From Isoetes taiwanensis (Eukaryota > Streptophyta > Lycopodiopsida > Isoetales > Isoetaceae): a stretch of 64,000 nucleotides of DNA. Below, in pieces: positions 48,712-58,651 of the stretch. Both the position numbers and the translations under genes were made by a program. The stretch covers positions 372,001-436,000 of the forward strand of contig JAJEKV010000239.1 of NCBI GenBank assembly GCA_021234155.1. Reading direction: 5' to 3'. The notes under the pieces are model-generated. The model was given only the letters and a program-made list of their open reading frames with translations, was not told the DNA's origin and searched no databases. Numbering within the stretch: position 1 is the stretch's first letter; every line of letters begins with the position of its first letter.

Positions 48712-49550
48712 AGGCATTATACACAATGCAACGTAAATGTAAGAAAGCAAACATTCTTGATTGGACCTTGAAGAAAAAATTATATCAGGCACTGGTTCAA
48801 TCGGTTGTTCTTTATGGTTGTGAGGTATGGGGGCCAGGCCTTTCCTTGGATACTTGGAAACGGGTAGAAAAAATACAGAAAAAGTTCCTCATGACAGAGT
48901 TAGGGGTAAAGCTACAAACCCCATATGCTATGATGCTTGTTGAAGCAGGGTTAATCCCTCTAGAAGTAGAAGCGTTGTGTAAGGCATTAAACTACTTGAT
49001 AAGGGTACAAGCTATGAGTGAAGATAGTCTTCCTCGTCGAGCTATGATACAAAGTAGTTTGAAAGGATGGTACGCAAATATTGATAAGTGGTTGAAAAAA
49101 TGGGGGACATCCTTGAATGATTTACCAGCAGATAAGTCAGAATTACGTAGCTGGATTCAAGTAATAGTGCAACGCAAATTGTGGTCCGACGATGGAACAA
49201 AGATGTTGTTCTATAGAGAAACAATAAATCCCAATCTAGACGAAGCATCACACCTGGGTGAAACATCGTCCTTATTTATGAGACATACACTTTGTAGGTT
49301 GAGGCTAAGCTCTCACCACCTTGGAGTTGAAGTAGGAAGATGGGGGAATGTTCCTAGGCACAGGCGTACTTGCAAGGTATGTATGGAAGAAGAAATTGAG
49401 GATGAAGCCCACTTAGTACTCAAGTATGGAATTAAGTGTAACTCTCTGCAAGATTTCTTTGCCATGCCACCCAACACGAGCGGTTGTTACCTAAAAGAAG
49501 TCTATATTACAAGAGAAATATTGATTAGTCATATAAGGGTAAAAGCATGA
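48684..49550 (+). pseudogene. LINE B2 C-terminal ORF
   Basis: 288 open codons homologous to the B1 C-terminal ORF: VVLYGCEVWGPGLSLDTWKR, MTELGVKLQTPYAMMLVEAG, RLRLSSHHLGVEVGRWGNVP, then CKVCMEEEIEDEAHLVLKY. Here the last Cys of the finger is replaced by Tyr. It overlaps the end of the RT fragment by a short frame shift. Confidence 0.82.
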
Positions 49551-49659
49551 AAGGGTGTCTATAAATGTAGCCCTTTTGTACATATACATATGTACCGAAT
49601 GCACATTTTTTGGAATAAGCGTCATCATGACCAGCTAGTAAGCGCCATGATTAATGGCT

Positions 49660-51180
49660 ATCCACTACTCTGAACCCAAGAAGTTATCGGATTTTGAAAT
49701 TCTTTCCCAAATTCTTTCTTGGTTTGCCTCTCGTTCACTATCCCTGCCTTCTCTGCTTGGATTCCGATCACGAATTCTTCATCTAGCTATGGCCCCAAAA
49801 CGCCCCGGATGAGTGCTTGCTCATCACCACAAAGCCCAAGCAAGATGCAGTGCTTCCTAAGAAGTGGAATTTTACCTCAAGGAGTTTACGTTTGGGTTCC
49901 GAGGTGATCAAGCCAAAGACCTCCGTGAGAAACATGCAGAGGCCCACATACCCAACCTAGAGATGGTTATGAGCGAGGTATGGGGTGAAGCTCCAAAAAG
50001 CAGGGCGAGGATTCAAGGAAGGGAGAATCCGAGCGCATGGAAAGATGATTTTTTAAATATTATGAATTGGTTTATGGCAAGAAACGGGTTACAAACCATT
50101 ATATTTCAACCTATTTTGCGAGCATTTGCTCTTCACTTGAAGGGACCGGCTTGTTGATTGGATGGGCGTGGCTAGGACCGCCAAAGATCTTGCCAAAACC
50201 CTCGATTCGGGGCGTTACAGAGGACCCTACAACGGGTAAATCCTCAACTATCAAAGCAGGGACATCGTATTGCAGTGAGAATATTAGAGCCACGGCTTAT
50301 TCTAGATCAGATGTTGACACAATAAAGCGATTACTTAAGCATGGGTTGGAGGAGAAAACTAACCTATTGAATGAAGTAGAAGCTTTGGAAGAAAAAAGGA
50401 GGGATGCATTGAAGGTCATCAAAGTAGGATTGAGGGTAGAAAGGATATGCTATCCAGAAGATCTGCAGCAGATCTGCCGAAGAAAATAGATGAGACAAAA
50501 GCAGAATTTGACAAATTGTCCCGGGGATCCCATTGGAAATCTTTGTTATGTTTGGTGTTGAAGTACAAGTTGGAAGACTTGGTTATGAGTAGACATGATA
50601 AAGAACAACACTCTTCTAAGCTAGAAATTGGTTTTGCGGGAAGCAACTAAAGACATTGAAAGGCATGAAATCTCAATTGAACAAGCAAAGGAAAAACTTA
50701 ATTGCATTGAATTGGTTCGGGGAAAGGCAATCCACAGATTTTGGATTTCATGGGGAGAGCAAGACCTATTGTTCTCGCTTTTAGAGGCCCTACCCCAGTA
50801 GGAGCTACTTCTATAGAGCATTCATCACATTCGGGTTCATGTACCATTGTGGCCAAGGCTTTTGGCAAAACGGGTTTGTTCTTTGCTAGCTCCATGCAGA
50901 GATGCTTATTGCCTCTTTCGCTTGTGTTATCTCAGTCCATGAAAGATGAGAATTGCATAAAAGGTTGCATCCGGGATGAGGGTATTCGAATTCAGCTTGG
51001 TTTCCCGTGTGAAAGGTATGCATTGCTCTCAACTAATTTAAACTTATATTTCTCTTCATTCATATTTGTTATTGTAATGTGCATAGTTCTACATGTATGG
51101 CTTTTCGATTGCATTGCTATTCCTTGTACATGTATAACTTTTAGTGTACATCATGTGAGAGGTACATAGGCATATATTTG
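49660..51180 (+). pseudogene. Coiled-coil protein gene remains
   Basis: Blocks in changing frames read as one protein. EFTFGFRGDQAKDLREKHAE and AHIPNLEMVMSEVWGEAP come first (49,870-50,000), then KRVTNHYISTYFASICSSLE and GWAWLGPPKILPK (50,070-50,200). A long charged helix with heptad leucines follows (RLLKHGLEEKTNLLNEVEAL to about 50,480), then further helices to about 50,740. It has no recognised domain. It may be the N-terminal part of the gene set that continues with Lys-rich and Ulp1-like sequence, or a capsid-like transposon protein. Confidence 0.4.
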
Positions 51181-51219
51181 CTTGTTTATTGATGCTTTTA
51201 TTTTTGAGCTTGATTTGCA

Positions 51220-51540
51220 GGTTGTATCGGGTTGTACATGTCTCTAATGGAGTCTACATCCGCAAATAGATGTACATGCATTTATCTTTAGAGTGCATCT
51301 GTAGATGGATTCATAAGTATGTGCATTTTTTACATATATGTTTTTTTTGGCATAGATCTACATTCCCTAACTGGATAACAGGTACATCCGGGTACATCGG
51401 TGTACATCCGGGTACATTGATGTACCTTTATGTACATTGAGGAACATGTACATGTACATTTGGCTATAGTTAAATGTAGTTACTTACATTTGGTACATTC
51501 TATGTACATGAAATGTACATGCTTGGCGCGGATGTACCAT
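51220..51540. repeat. ATGTACAT-rich cluster 1
   Basis: Palindromic TGTACAT/ATGTACAT words recur many times within about 320 bp, mixed with GGTACATCCGGGTACATC-like steps. It lies between the coiled-coil remains and the Lys-rich/Ulp1-like part. Confidence 0.75.
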
Positions 51541-51839
51541 ATATTTCTCATTAGTTACATTTTCATGTTCTTTTATGTCTATTGAAATTTAGATCATTTG
51601 TTTGTTTTTGCGGATGAGGTCGTTCCTATCGTAGGCGACTTTAATGGCTGATGTTCTTGAGCCATCCGTGATCGACTCTCTTCTGATTTTTTCGAGCATA
51701 ATAAGGGCATCGAATCTGTAGACCCTCTACCTTCCAGCTCAGATCACCAATGACATTTTCGAGTGCGGTAATAGAACAACACCGCAATGCAGGCTTTCGA
51801 ACATGGCAAAGTGAAGTTGAGGAAATTGAGAGGATGGTA

Positions 51840-53540
51840 ATTTGAGAAAGCTAAAGCGGGTGCGGTGCGAGCCTTCAATGGCTGGCCGCAATGCAGAAAA
51901 TCTTTCATCACCAAGTGCTAAATTAGTAATTGGAGAAGCTAAGAAAGATTCGACTTACCGTCTCAAACATCATCTGCGGGAGTCCCGCCTGGACCATCAT
52001 GTGGAAAAGCTACAAAGGACACAGATCCATTTTAACCAGGAGATACCAGGGAAGAGGAAGCTGAGTTGGTAGTTGAGTCCACTCCAAAGAGGAGGCAAAA
52101 GAATGCTGGTGATGGCACTCCAAAAGGAAAAAAACAGGCAAAATCTCCAGCAACAAAAAAATGTCCTCCGAAAAGAAAATCTCCAGGCAAAAAAGTGCCA
52201 CCACCACCTAGAAAGAGGTATGTCCAAGATGAACTAATTTTGTTAAACATCTCAGATTTATGATAATTAACCACATTTTTTTTGTACATAGGACACGATC
52301 ACAGTAGTGAAGGAAGGCGATCCTCGATCCTTCTAAGTCGGAACGGAAGAGGATCTACAAGCAAATATTGATGTGATAACAAATAAGGTCGGCTAGTCCT
52401 CGGAAGATCTTTGAAACAGGTGATGAATTTACAAGGTGAGTAATATACAATTGATTACAATAGATATATTCTTTTGCTAATCTTTGTTGTTTCCTTGTGC
52501 AGTTTAGTGAACCGAATTGAAAAGGTTGGTTCCATTCCTCCTTATAGGGACTGTCCTCCTAAGCCCTGCACCCTCTATCTTTCAAAGTGATGTTGACGAA
52601 GTTCTCACTGGAAGTCGGACTTGACCTCTAAGATGGTAGATGTCTATGGGAGGTAGGCTAGCATTTCAACATATTTATGTTATTTCATTCCCTAAGTCAC
52701 TCATCTTATGTATTAATATGTAATCCGGATTTGTGTGCGGTACCTTTGTGATCTTCCATCCGATTGGAAACACAAGTTTTTACTGTTCGTAGGACACCTT
52801 CCGTAATTTTGTGAATTCCCTCAAGAAGAGGGGATGCACGTAACACTAACATAAAGGAAGGCTGGATGGCATTTTGATTGCAAGATGCCAATACATATTT
52901 GTTCCAATTACGCAAGGCCCAAATGTGGCATTGGCAATACTTGTGCTTGCTGGTCCAATGAAAAGCTCTTTTCCATCTATAGCTAGCCCAAGTATACAGA
53001 TCCTCTCTCTGTCCAAAGGCTATGTACCCGATGCTAAAGTGGTCCGTAAGTAAGTATGAGTTTTGTTTTGTTTTTATGATTTGATTATTCTCATATTGCA
53101 ATTTCTTATGCTTGATTTATTCTCACATTGCAATTTTGCGGGTTTCATAAGCTTGTGATCAATAACATGATGCTCGGATCCAACAAATTTTAAGCCATGG
53201 TAGGAAGAACTTTGATGCTCACGTGTTCTGTCCTAAAATGCCGGAAACTAGTACCAAGCAACCCTTGCATGTACATTGTGGCTTACATGCACAAATTCAT
53301 AGATGCCGTGGTTGATGCACGACCAAGCTCCATTTTGTAAGTAGAACATGTTATTTTCCTATTAGTTATTTGTTGGTATAGTCCTCTAATACTTGTGCAC
53401 CATGCAGATGACACCCAGTTGGTTCACCGATGCCTATGCCAAGTCCACGGAGGGATCATCTAATGGAGGCATTAATTGTAGAAGGCGAGATGAATATACA
53501 AGCCGGTTGTTCCTACGGGGTAGATAGTCCCTTTGACTTG
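51840..53540 (+). pseudogene. Lys-rich region followed by Ulp1-like (C48) protease remains
   Basis: 52,066-52,210 encodes a nuclear-type basic stretch (TPKGKKQAKSPATKKCPPKR and onward). Intron-like GTGAGT...TTGTGCAG lies at about 52,436-52,502. At 52,889-52,945 YIFVPITQGPNVALAILVL matches the Ulp1 pattern .VPI..gpHWaLail, with the catalytic His lost (HW to NV). SIQILSLSKGYVP fits the following DSL region. At 53,255-53,290 KQPLHVHCGLHA fits the catalytic Q-x-DCG box. Ulp1-like domains occur in several plant transposon groups. The match is my reading of degenerate frames, so the call is moderate. Confidence 0.42.
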
Positions 53541-53749
53541 TTTGTAAATTACAGTTTTGTATGAGCCATGCTCAGAGCTTCTTTGTACTCAATAAGTAAT
53601 GAAAAAATTAATTTATTTGTCTCACTTACACTCGTGCAAATAACAATCGTGTAATTATCAATGTGTTTTCTCAATTGTGTGTCCGAAATGTAATTATAAA
53701 TTGTGAATCTCAAGTGTTTTCTTAGCGCGCTGGTGAATCATCTAATTAG

Positions 53750-54310
53750 GGGAGAAAGCTCGTTATCTTTGACTTAAATTACGTGTTGGGCAAGAGTGTG
53801 CACAAGAATGAAAATATTAACTCAAGATACCAACATCCGATCGAAAGATGAGCTTCAATTTAATATAGGAAATGAGGTTTTTCTTTGCGGGCCGGGGTTA
53901 GCATCAATCGTTGTTAGCATTTGTAAGAGAAGGGTTTGATGTTGCCATCTGGTCTTCACTCACTTCTAAAAATCTTCAACCAATTGTGGAACATATTTGT
54001 GATGCTTTTTCCATAAAGTGAAGTTTGTTTCTGACCCGGGGCTTGTGTTGGACTCTCGCCCACACAAACACCCTCTTGAACCTCAAAGGGGTTGTTTGTG
54101 AAACCATTAGCGTGGTATGGAAAGAGTACCCAGTACTATGGACATGTTGTTACGATCGACGACAGAAAGATACAAATCCACTTTGAATCCTGAGGAAGCT
54201 ACATATGTCCTTTCTCTTGGACCGATATTAGCTAGTGTGACATTGCTTGTCATGGAGCTCATTCCATGGCTTAATGGATTCAAAATGGCGAAGATGGTAT
54301 AGTTTATGTG
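53750..54310 (+). pseudogene. FCP1-like HAD phosphatase domain remains
   Basis: Three HAD/FCP1 landmarks appear in order. KLVIFDLNYVLGKS (53,756-53,797) is motif I, with DLN as in many plant FCP1-like proteins. FLCGPGLASI then GFDVAIWSSLTSKNLQPIVE (about 53,880-53,985) fits the RPGL..FL...FDVAIWSS.T..N block. VVWKEYPVLWT, then LL..TTERYKSTLNPEEATYV (54,105-54,215), fits the lliDD...K...NPe block. Intact proteins of this family dephosphorylate proteins such as the RNA polymerase II tail. Here several frameshifts break it. It could be a host gene captured by a mobile element. Confidence 0.6.
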
Positions 54311-55254
54311 AAAGAGCATCCAATGACTAATGCGTGAGATGGCATATCAGGCGGGTGGAACAGATTTTTTGTCGGCAAACTATGGCGGCAACTTGGGTGC
54401 TCACTTTGCCTAAATTTAGTCAATATCTGAACAAGGAATGGAGAAACTGCCATCATGTTATTGGCTCTCGACTGGCCCATTGTTGGTACAGGACTTTGGC
54501 CCGATGTACAAATTCAAATGTTATGAATATATGTATCAAAGTTTTTGTTCATTGCTTGAGTACTCTATTCTTTCTTGTCTTTCTTATTGGTACAATTATG
54601 AGTGTGTATACATAATTAAGTGATCTTCATTTGCTTTGTAGATGAATGGACTGAAACACAAAAGACTATTAAGAAACTAAGAGATAGAGTTCTCGGCAAG
54701 ACCCGGAGGTAATACAAACCAACACAAGCTGCAAGTACATAGGGTTGGGGACCGATTATCGCCTCTATCTGGCGTTCACGAACTTTGGGGAAAAGGTTGA
54801 GCAAATTGAAAATTATGAGGAACGAGCAACCATGAAAGGTATATTGGCAAACAAATCACTTGTTGCACAACCCTTGGGGAAGGCACGCGGTCTGGAAGAT
54901 GCAAAGGCTATGTAGGATGGAAAGGTTTGCCGCTGGCACGTGCTATAGAAACCGCATGGACTACGCGCTTTAGAGGATATCTCTTGAAGCCTCTCGGGGG
55001 CTGGAAGACATGATGCAATAGTCATAAGATATCAGGCTCCTACCCGACATTTTGAAGCTTGGTCATGAATTATGAGCCATGCTCATTTTTTTGGTGTGTT
55101 ATATTTATGTCCACAATATAAATATATCAACCATTTGTACATGAAAAACTGTCCATTTCTTATCTTTGCCATGGTGAAACCATTTTAGTGTTTATGCAAT
55201 TCAACTTTCTTGTGTTCAATTCTAATCAACTTACACTTAACAAATTTTTATAAG
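54311..55254 (+). other. Possible 3' continuation of the FCP1-like unit
   Basis: Short open blocks (for example YWLSTGPLLVQDFGPMYKFK at about 54,455-54,515 and EWTETQKTIKKLRDRVLGKT at about 54,645-54,705) read protein-like on the plus strand but match nothing I recognise. No clear stop or polyadenylation signal is assigned. Confidence 0.3.
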
Positions 55255-55335
55255 ATTTTGGAATGTACAACGGATGTACATAAGATGTACATCATTGTAC
55301 ATCTTATGTACATTGATGTACATAATGCACTTCAA
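55255..55335. repeat. ATGTACAT-rich cluster 2
   Basis: GGATGTACATAAGATGTACATC and similar steps form nested palindromes. The cluster lies exactly between the plus-strand FCP1-like unit and the minus-strand transposase-like gene. Confidence 0.75.
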
Positions 55336-55457
55336 AGTAGTCCAGTTCTTGATTCTTATAACAAAGTATTACAATATTTCAGGAAAGTACTACAGATCCG
55401 ACTTAGTCCATGTCATCTACAATTGCCGGAAGTTGTGATAACAATGTCTCATGGACT

Positions 55458-57031
55458 TCATCCGGCAAGTGAAATCTTTGTGCTTGCCCCCTTCAAATTT
55501 TTGTGTTTTACTTTCTTGAATGGGATTGAACCCCAATCACAGATCTCGCAGTACCAAACATTCTTAGTAGGAAGCGGTTTATACTTATTGTGGCGGCACG
55601 GGATTAGTTCATAATATTGTCCTTCAATGACACTAGTGCCGCCAGAGTATTCATTTCCATAGTCATCAATTGAATCTTCTTCCAATGCATGCTTTTCCCC
55701 GGTGCACATGAGAACATAGTATGAAACACCTTCCACATTGTCGGTCTTTGCGCAAAAGACACAAATACATCCGAAAAATGACTCGGTGTCATCTAAACCA
55801 GCCTCGCCCCTCTTGATACAAAACTTCCACATCATTTTCAAGCTTCAACACGAGAGGCAATATGATCTGTGGGCTCCAAACTTTTTAGAGACCATTCTCC
55901 ATAATGTTTAATGTTCTCACAATTCAACCAATTGAAGTTAATGCAAGCATCACAAAAAGCACGAGAGTGGTGCGATAGCAACTTTGTTGGATCTCTTCAT
56001 GGGTTTATAGTTGACACAAAATGTATCTGCCGAGTACCGTGTAAAGTCTTGCAATTGAATGCTTGGCGCTTTGTTCACATCTGTTTTTCCAACCTCCCAA
56101 AACACCCTTTCACAATCCGATTCCTTGGCCCTTAAAAGCGCACAATTTTGTTTTACTTTTTATCCGGCATGCCATTTTGTTTTTCTGCTGGCTCTCAAGC
56201 CACAACTTTGCTATACCAGCCTCGCCATCATGTGTGCCTTTCCCATGGCGGATCAAAGAAATTCCATATCACTCGAATTTTATTTTCAACATGGTATCTC
56301 TGATTCCATACCATGCACGTGCAGATTTGAATTGAGATGCACAACCATCCGACCACACATAATGAAGGTTTATGTGTCCACCTCCATTATTCTTAAGCCA
56401 CCCCAAATGTAATTTAAAACCATGTTGCACAAAATGAGTGTCATGCTTCCTATCATCTGAAACATAGAAATGCACTGTTTTTTTAAGCTTACCTTCTATT
56501 TTCATCATTGAAATATGGACCAAAATACTAATTTGATCAGGATTCCAATGCTCGGATTGCACTTCTGTCCCTGGTTTCAATGTGTAGTTCTCGCAAAGTC
56601 AACAAATGGATAAACACACTATTATCCGGGAGTTTCTCAACACATCTTTTAAACTACATTTTGCTTTCGCCCATTGTCTGTCAGTAAAGTTATGATCAGT
56701 AAACTTAGCAAGCTGATTTTTCATGTTCTTTAACAAAGCGGATGCTTTGTCATTCGATCAACTAATCTAAGCCTTACGGATGTACCTTTTTGGATGGCTC
56801 ATTGACATATGCATATACTTGCGGTCCACATTCTGAATTCCATCTTCCCTCGTTTGGACAGATGTCTAATTTCTTCACTCCACATTCATCACATTCGCCT
56901 TTGATGCATTTTAGTTTATGCCATTCATCCGTCACATATTTCTCGCAAACTGTTGACCTCCACAAGATACTAACATTATCAAAAGTTTTCTTGTTTGCTT
57001 GACATACTCCATTGTTTTCTTTGGGATGCAT
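55458..57031 (-). pseudogene. SDG/HGKG-motif transposase-like protein, frameshifted
   Basis: In minus-strand order: a Cys cluster (HKLKCIKGECDECG, 56,935-56,890), EVQSEHWNPDQISILVHI, FYVSDDRKHDTHFVQHGF, VWSDGCASQFKSARAWYGI (to about 56,290), HGKGTHDGEAGIAK (56,247-56,203, after a frameshift), a second Cys cluster FCDACINFNWLNCENIKHYG (near 55,960-55,900), and a C-terminal part with DDYGNEYSGGTSVIEGQYYE and WYCEICDWGSIPF. The order EVQS.HW / SDDRKHD / SDG..SQ(F/Y)K / HGK...DG belongs to a large multi-copy family in plants and invertebrates that I take to be transposase-derived. I recall no formal name and the function is not proven. The catalytic-looking Asp residues are kept, but at least three frame breaks make this copy dead. 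Confidence 0.65.
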
Positions 57032-57239
57032 GCATTACTCTCGGCCGTTAAGTGCAATTAACATGTAGGGATCTCCTCATATCATTGAAGGCCTTTCTCG
57101 GTTTTTGGATACTCGAATCGTCGGCTTAATTTTGGTATCGTGGATTCGATATACAAACCGCTGATAAAGCTCGATCGCAATAACAAAAGCATTAAAGACC
57201 ATGTTAGCAAAATGATGTCGGCAACCGGATGCCAAAAGA

Positions 57240-57450
57240 GTATTGAACTATACTATTGTACAATTAATGTATGTTCTATGTACATAAAATGTCCATCCAA
57301 CAGTTCCATCGACCATTCTTGTACATCTAATGTACATCTAATGTAAAGAAGTACATCTAATGTACAAACAACATGATTCAATGAACATCCAATGTACATC
57401 CAATGTACATCCAATGTACATCTAATTAATGTTCCAATATTAGTACATCA
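57240..57450. repeat. ATGTACAT-rich cluster 3
   Basis: A run of CATCTAATGTA and CATCCAATGTA steps with period 11, including four near-identical adjacent units at about 57,380-57,423. It lies on the upstream side of the minus-strand SDG/HGKG gene. Confidence 0.8.
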
Positions 57451-58225
57451 CATTAATGTTACAACTAGTAATGGTGCCCGGCGTTCTTTGAGTAAGCTGA
57501 TGGTTTGAACATTGTAGTGTACAACTTAAATATAACGGATTAGAAATAGATATTACATACTTATGATATTGCATAGCTTGTCATTTACACTTCAGTATGA
57601 TATTAATTAATTTGCATTCAAAGTGGATAAAATAATGGAGCATTGGGGTGTTTGTAAACTCAAGATAATGGTAATGGTTTGGTTCCTTGCTTTAGATTCA
57701 AGGTACCATGTAATTTATCATTATATTGTTGAAAGAATTCTTCCGGGTTGTGGATGTGGATGTGACATCCAAGTTCATACATTTTTGAGACTATGGAAAA
57801 CAACGGTATCCAACTGCATGATCTCATTGAAATAAAAGCCCTCAATCTCAAAATTGCCACGCACTAAGTGGATCCTTCCAAACATCGAGGTGTTTACTTG
57901 TTTAAAGCATGTGCTAGATGTGGAATTATCAACTCCAAATCTAGGTTCTATGACATATTGTTCACGCAAGGATGGCTAGATGCTTGCATGCCCTAGAACA
58001 TTTATAAAAACTACTTAAGTCCACATCTGGTGCTATGCCATGTTGTTCCTGCAAAAATGGCTATATGCAATAGAAAGCGTAACATTTCTATGCAAAAAAA
58101 AGAGCCAATACTTATCATGTGGCAAAATACCAACATGCAATGAAACATAGTTTTGTAAATTCCTTTATTCATGTAGCTCACGTAGTGTTGCAAACCAGGT
58201 CTTAAGCAACGGTAATTATGCGGAT

Positions 58226-58392
58226 ATCCAACAACACACGCTTTAAATTCAATCAACTAAATCTTCACCTAGTCTAAATTACCCCGGTGAAAATAGTAGG
58301 TGTATCCGGCAACACACGCTTGAAATTCAATCAACTAAATGTTCACCTAGTCTAAACTACCCCGGTGAAAATAGAAGGTGTATCTGGCAACC
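58226..58392. repeat. 78-bp tandem duplication
   Basis: Units at 58,226-58,303 and 58,304-58,381 share CAACACACGCTT, AATTCAATCAACTAAAT and ACCCCGGTGAAAATAG. A third start (ATCTGGCAACC) follows. Confidence 0.85.
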
Positions 58393-58619
58393 AGATGAAG
58401 AGATAACATTCAATTTAACATGATTATTAACATAAAGGCAATTGGAGAATCTAAGTCAACTTAGAGCCAAAAAGTAGATTTAGAAATGAAGCTACTGATG
58501 TGACATGCCAAAATTGCAAGAAAGTTTGATGCTTGCCAAAAACCCCTTAATCACCTTATCCCCTTTGCCTAAATCACCTTACATTTGCCCAAACATATAT
58601 ATTCAATTTAACATAAACA

Positions 58620-58651
58620 TAAGGAAGGAAGGAAGGAAGGAAGGAAGGAAG
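58620..58651 (+). repeat. (AAGG)n microsatellite
   Basis: Eight AAGG units. It is the reverse complement of a CCTT tail like that at 3,810-3,826, so it could mark the end of a minus-strand LINE fragment, but no LINE terminus is visible beside it. Confidence 0.9.

Larger units (their letters stand above)
46933..49610 (+). mobile_element. LINE, 5'-truncated copy B2
   Basis: It starts within the endonuclease (YNGIGKFTNSAQ near 46,970, then PESDHF near 47,115). The linker ORF is 47,301-47,891. RT follows with a frameshifted middle: GDLARSQ..YRMIMVSGLFSK near 47,895-47,950, CFALFVDLTKAFVVPR near 48,122-48,170, CPLSPTLFGIYIDQLESW near 48,323-48,378, and LLLYADDIVIFARNAQDMQR near 48,430-48,490. The C-terminal ORF is 48,684-49,550. 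The 3' UTR ends near 49,610 without an obvious simple-repeat tail. It is closely related to B1 and B3. Confidence 0.88.

Noticed and set aside
52706-53101. 131-codon minus-strand ORF
   Set aside because: It lies antisense to the Ulp1-like block and has no recognisable motif.
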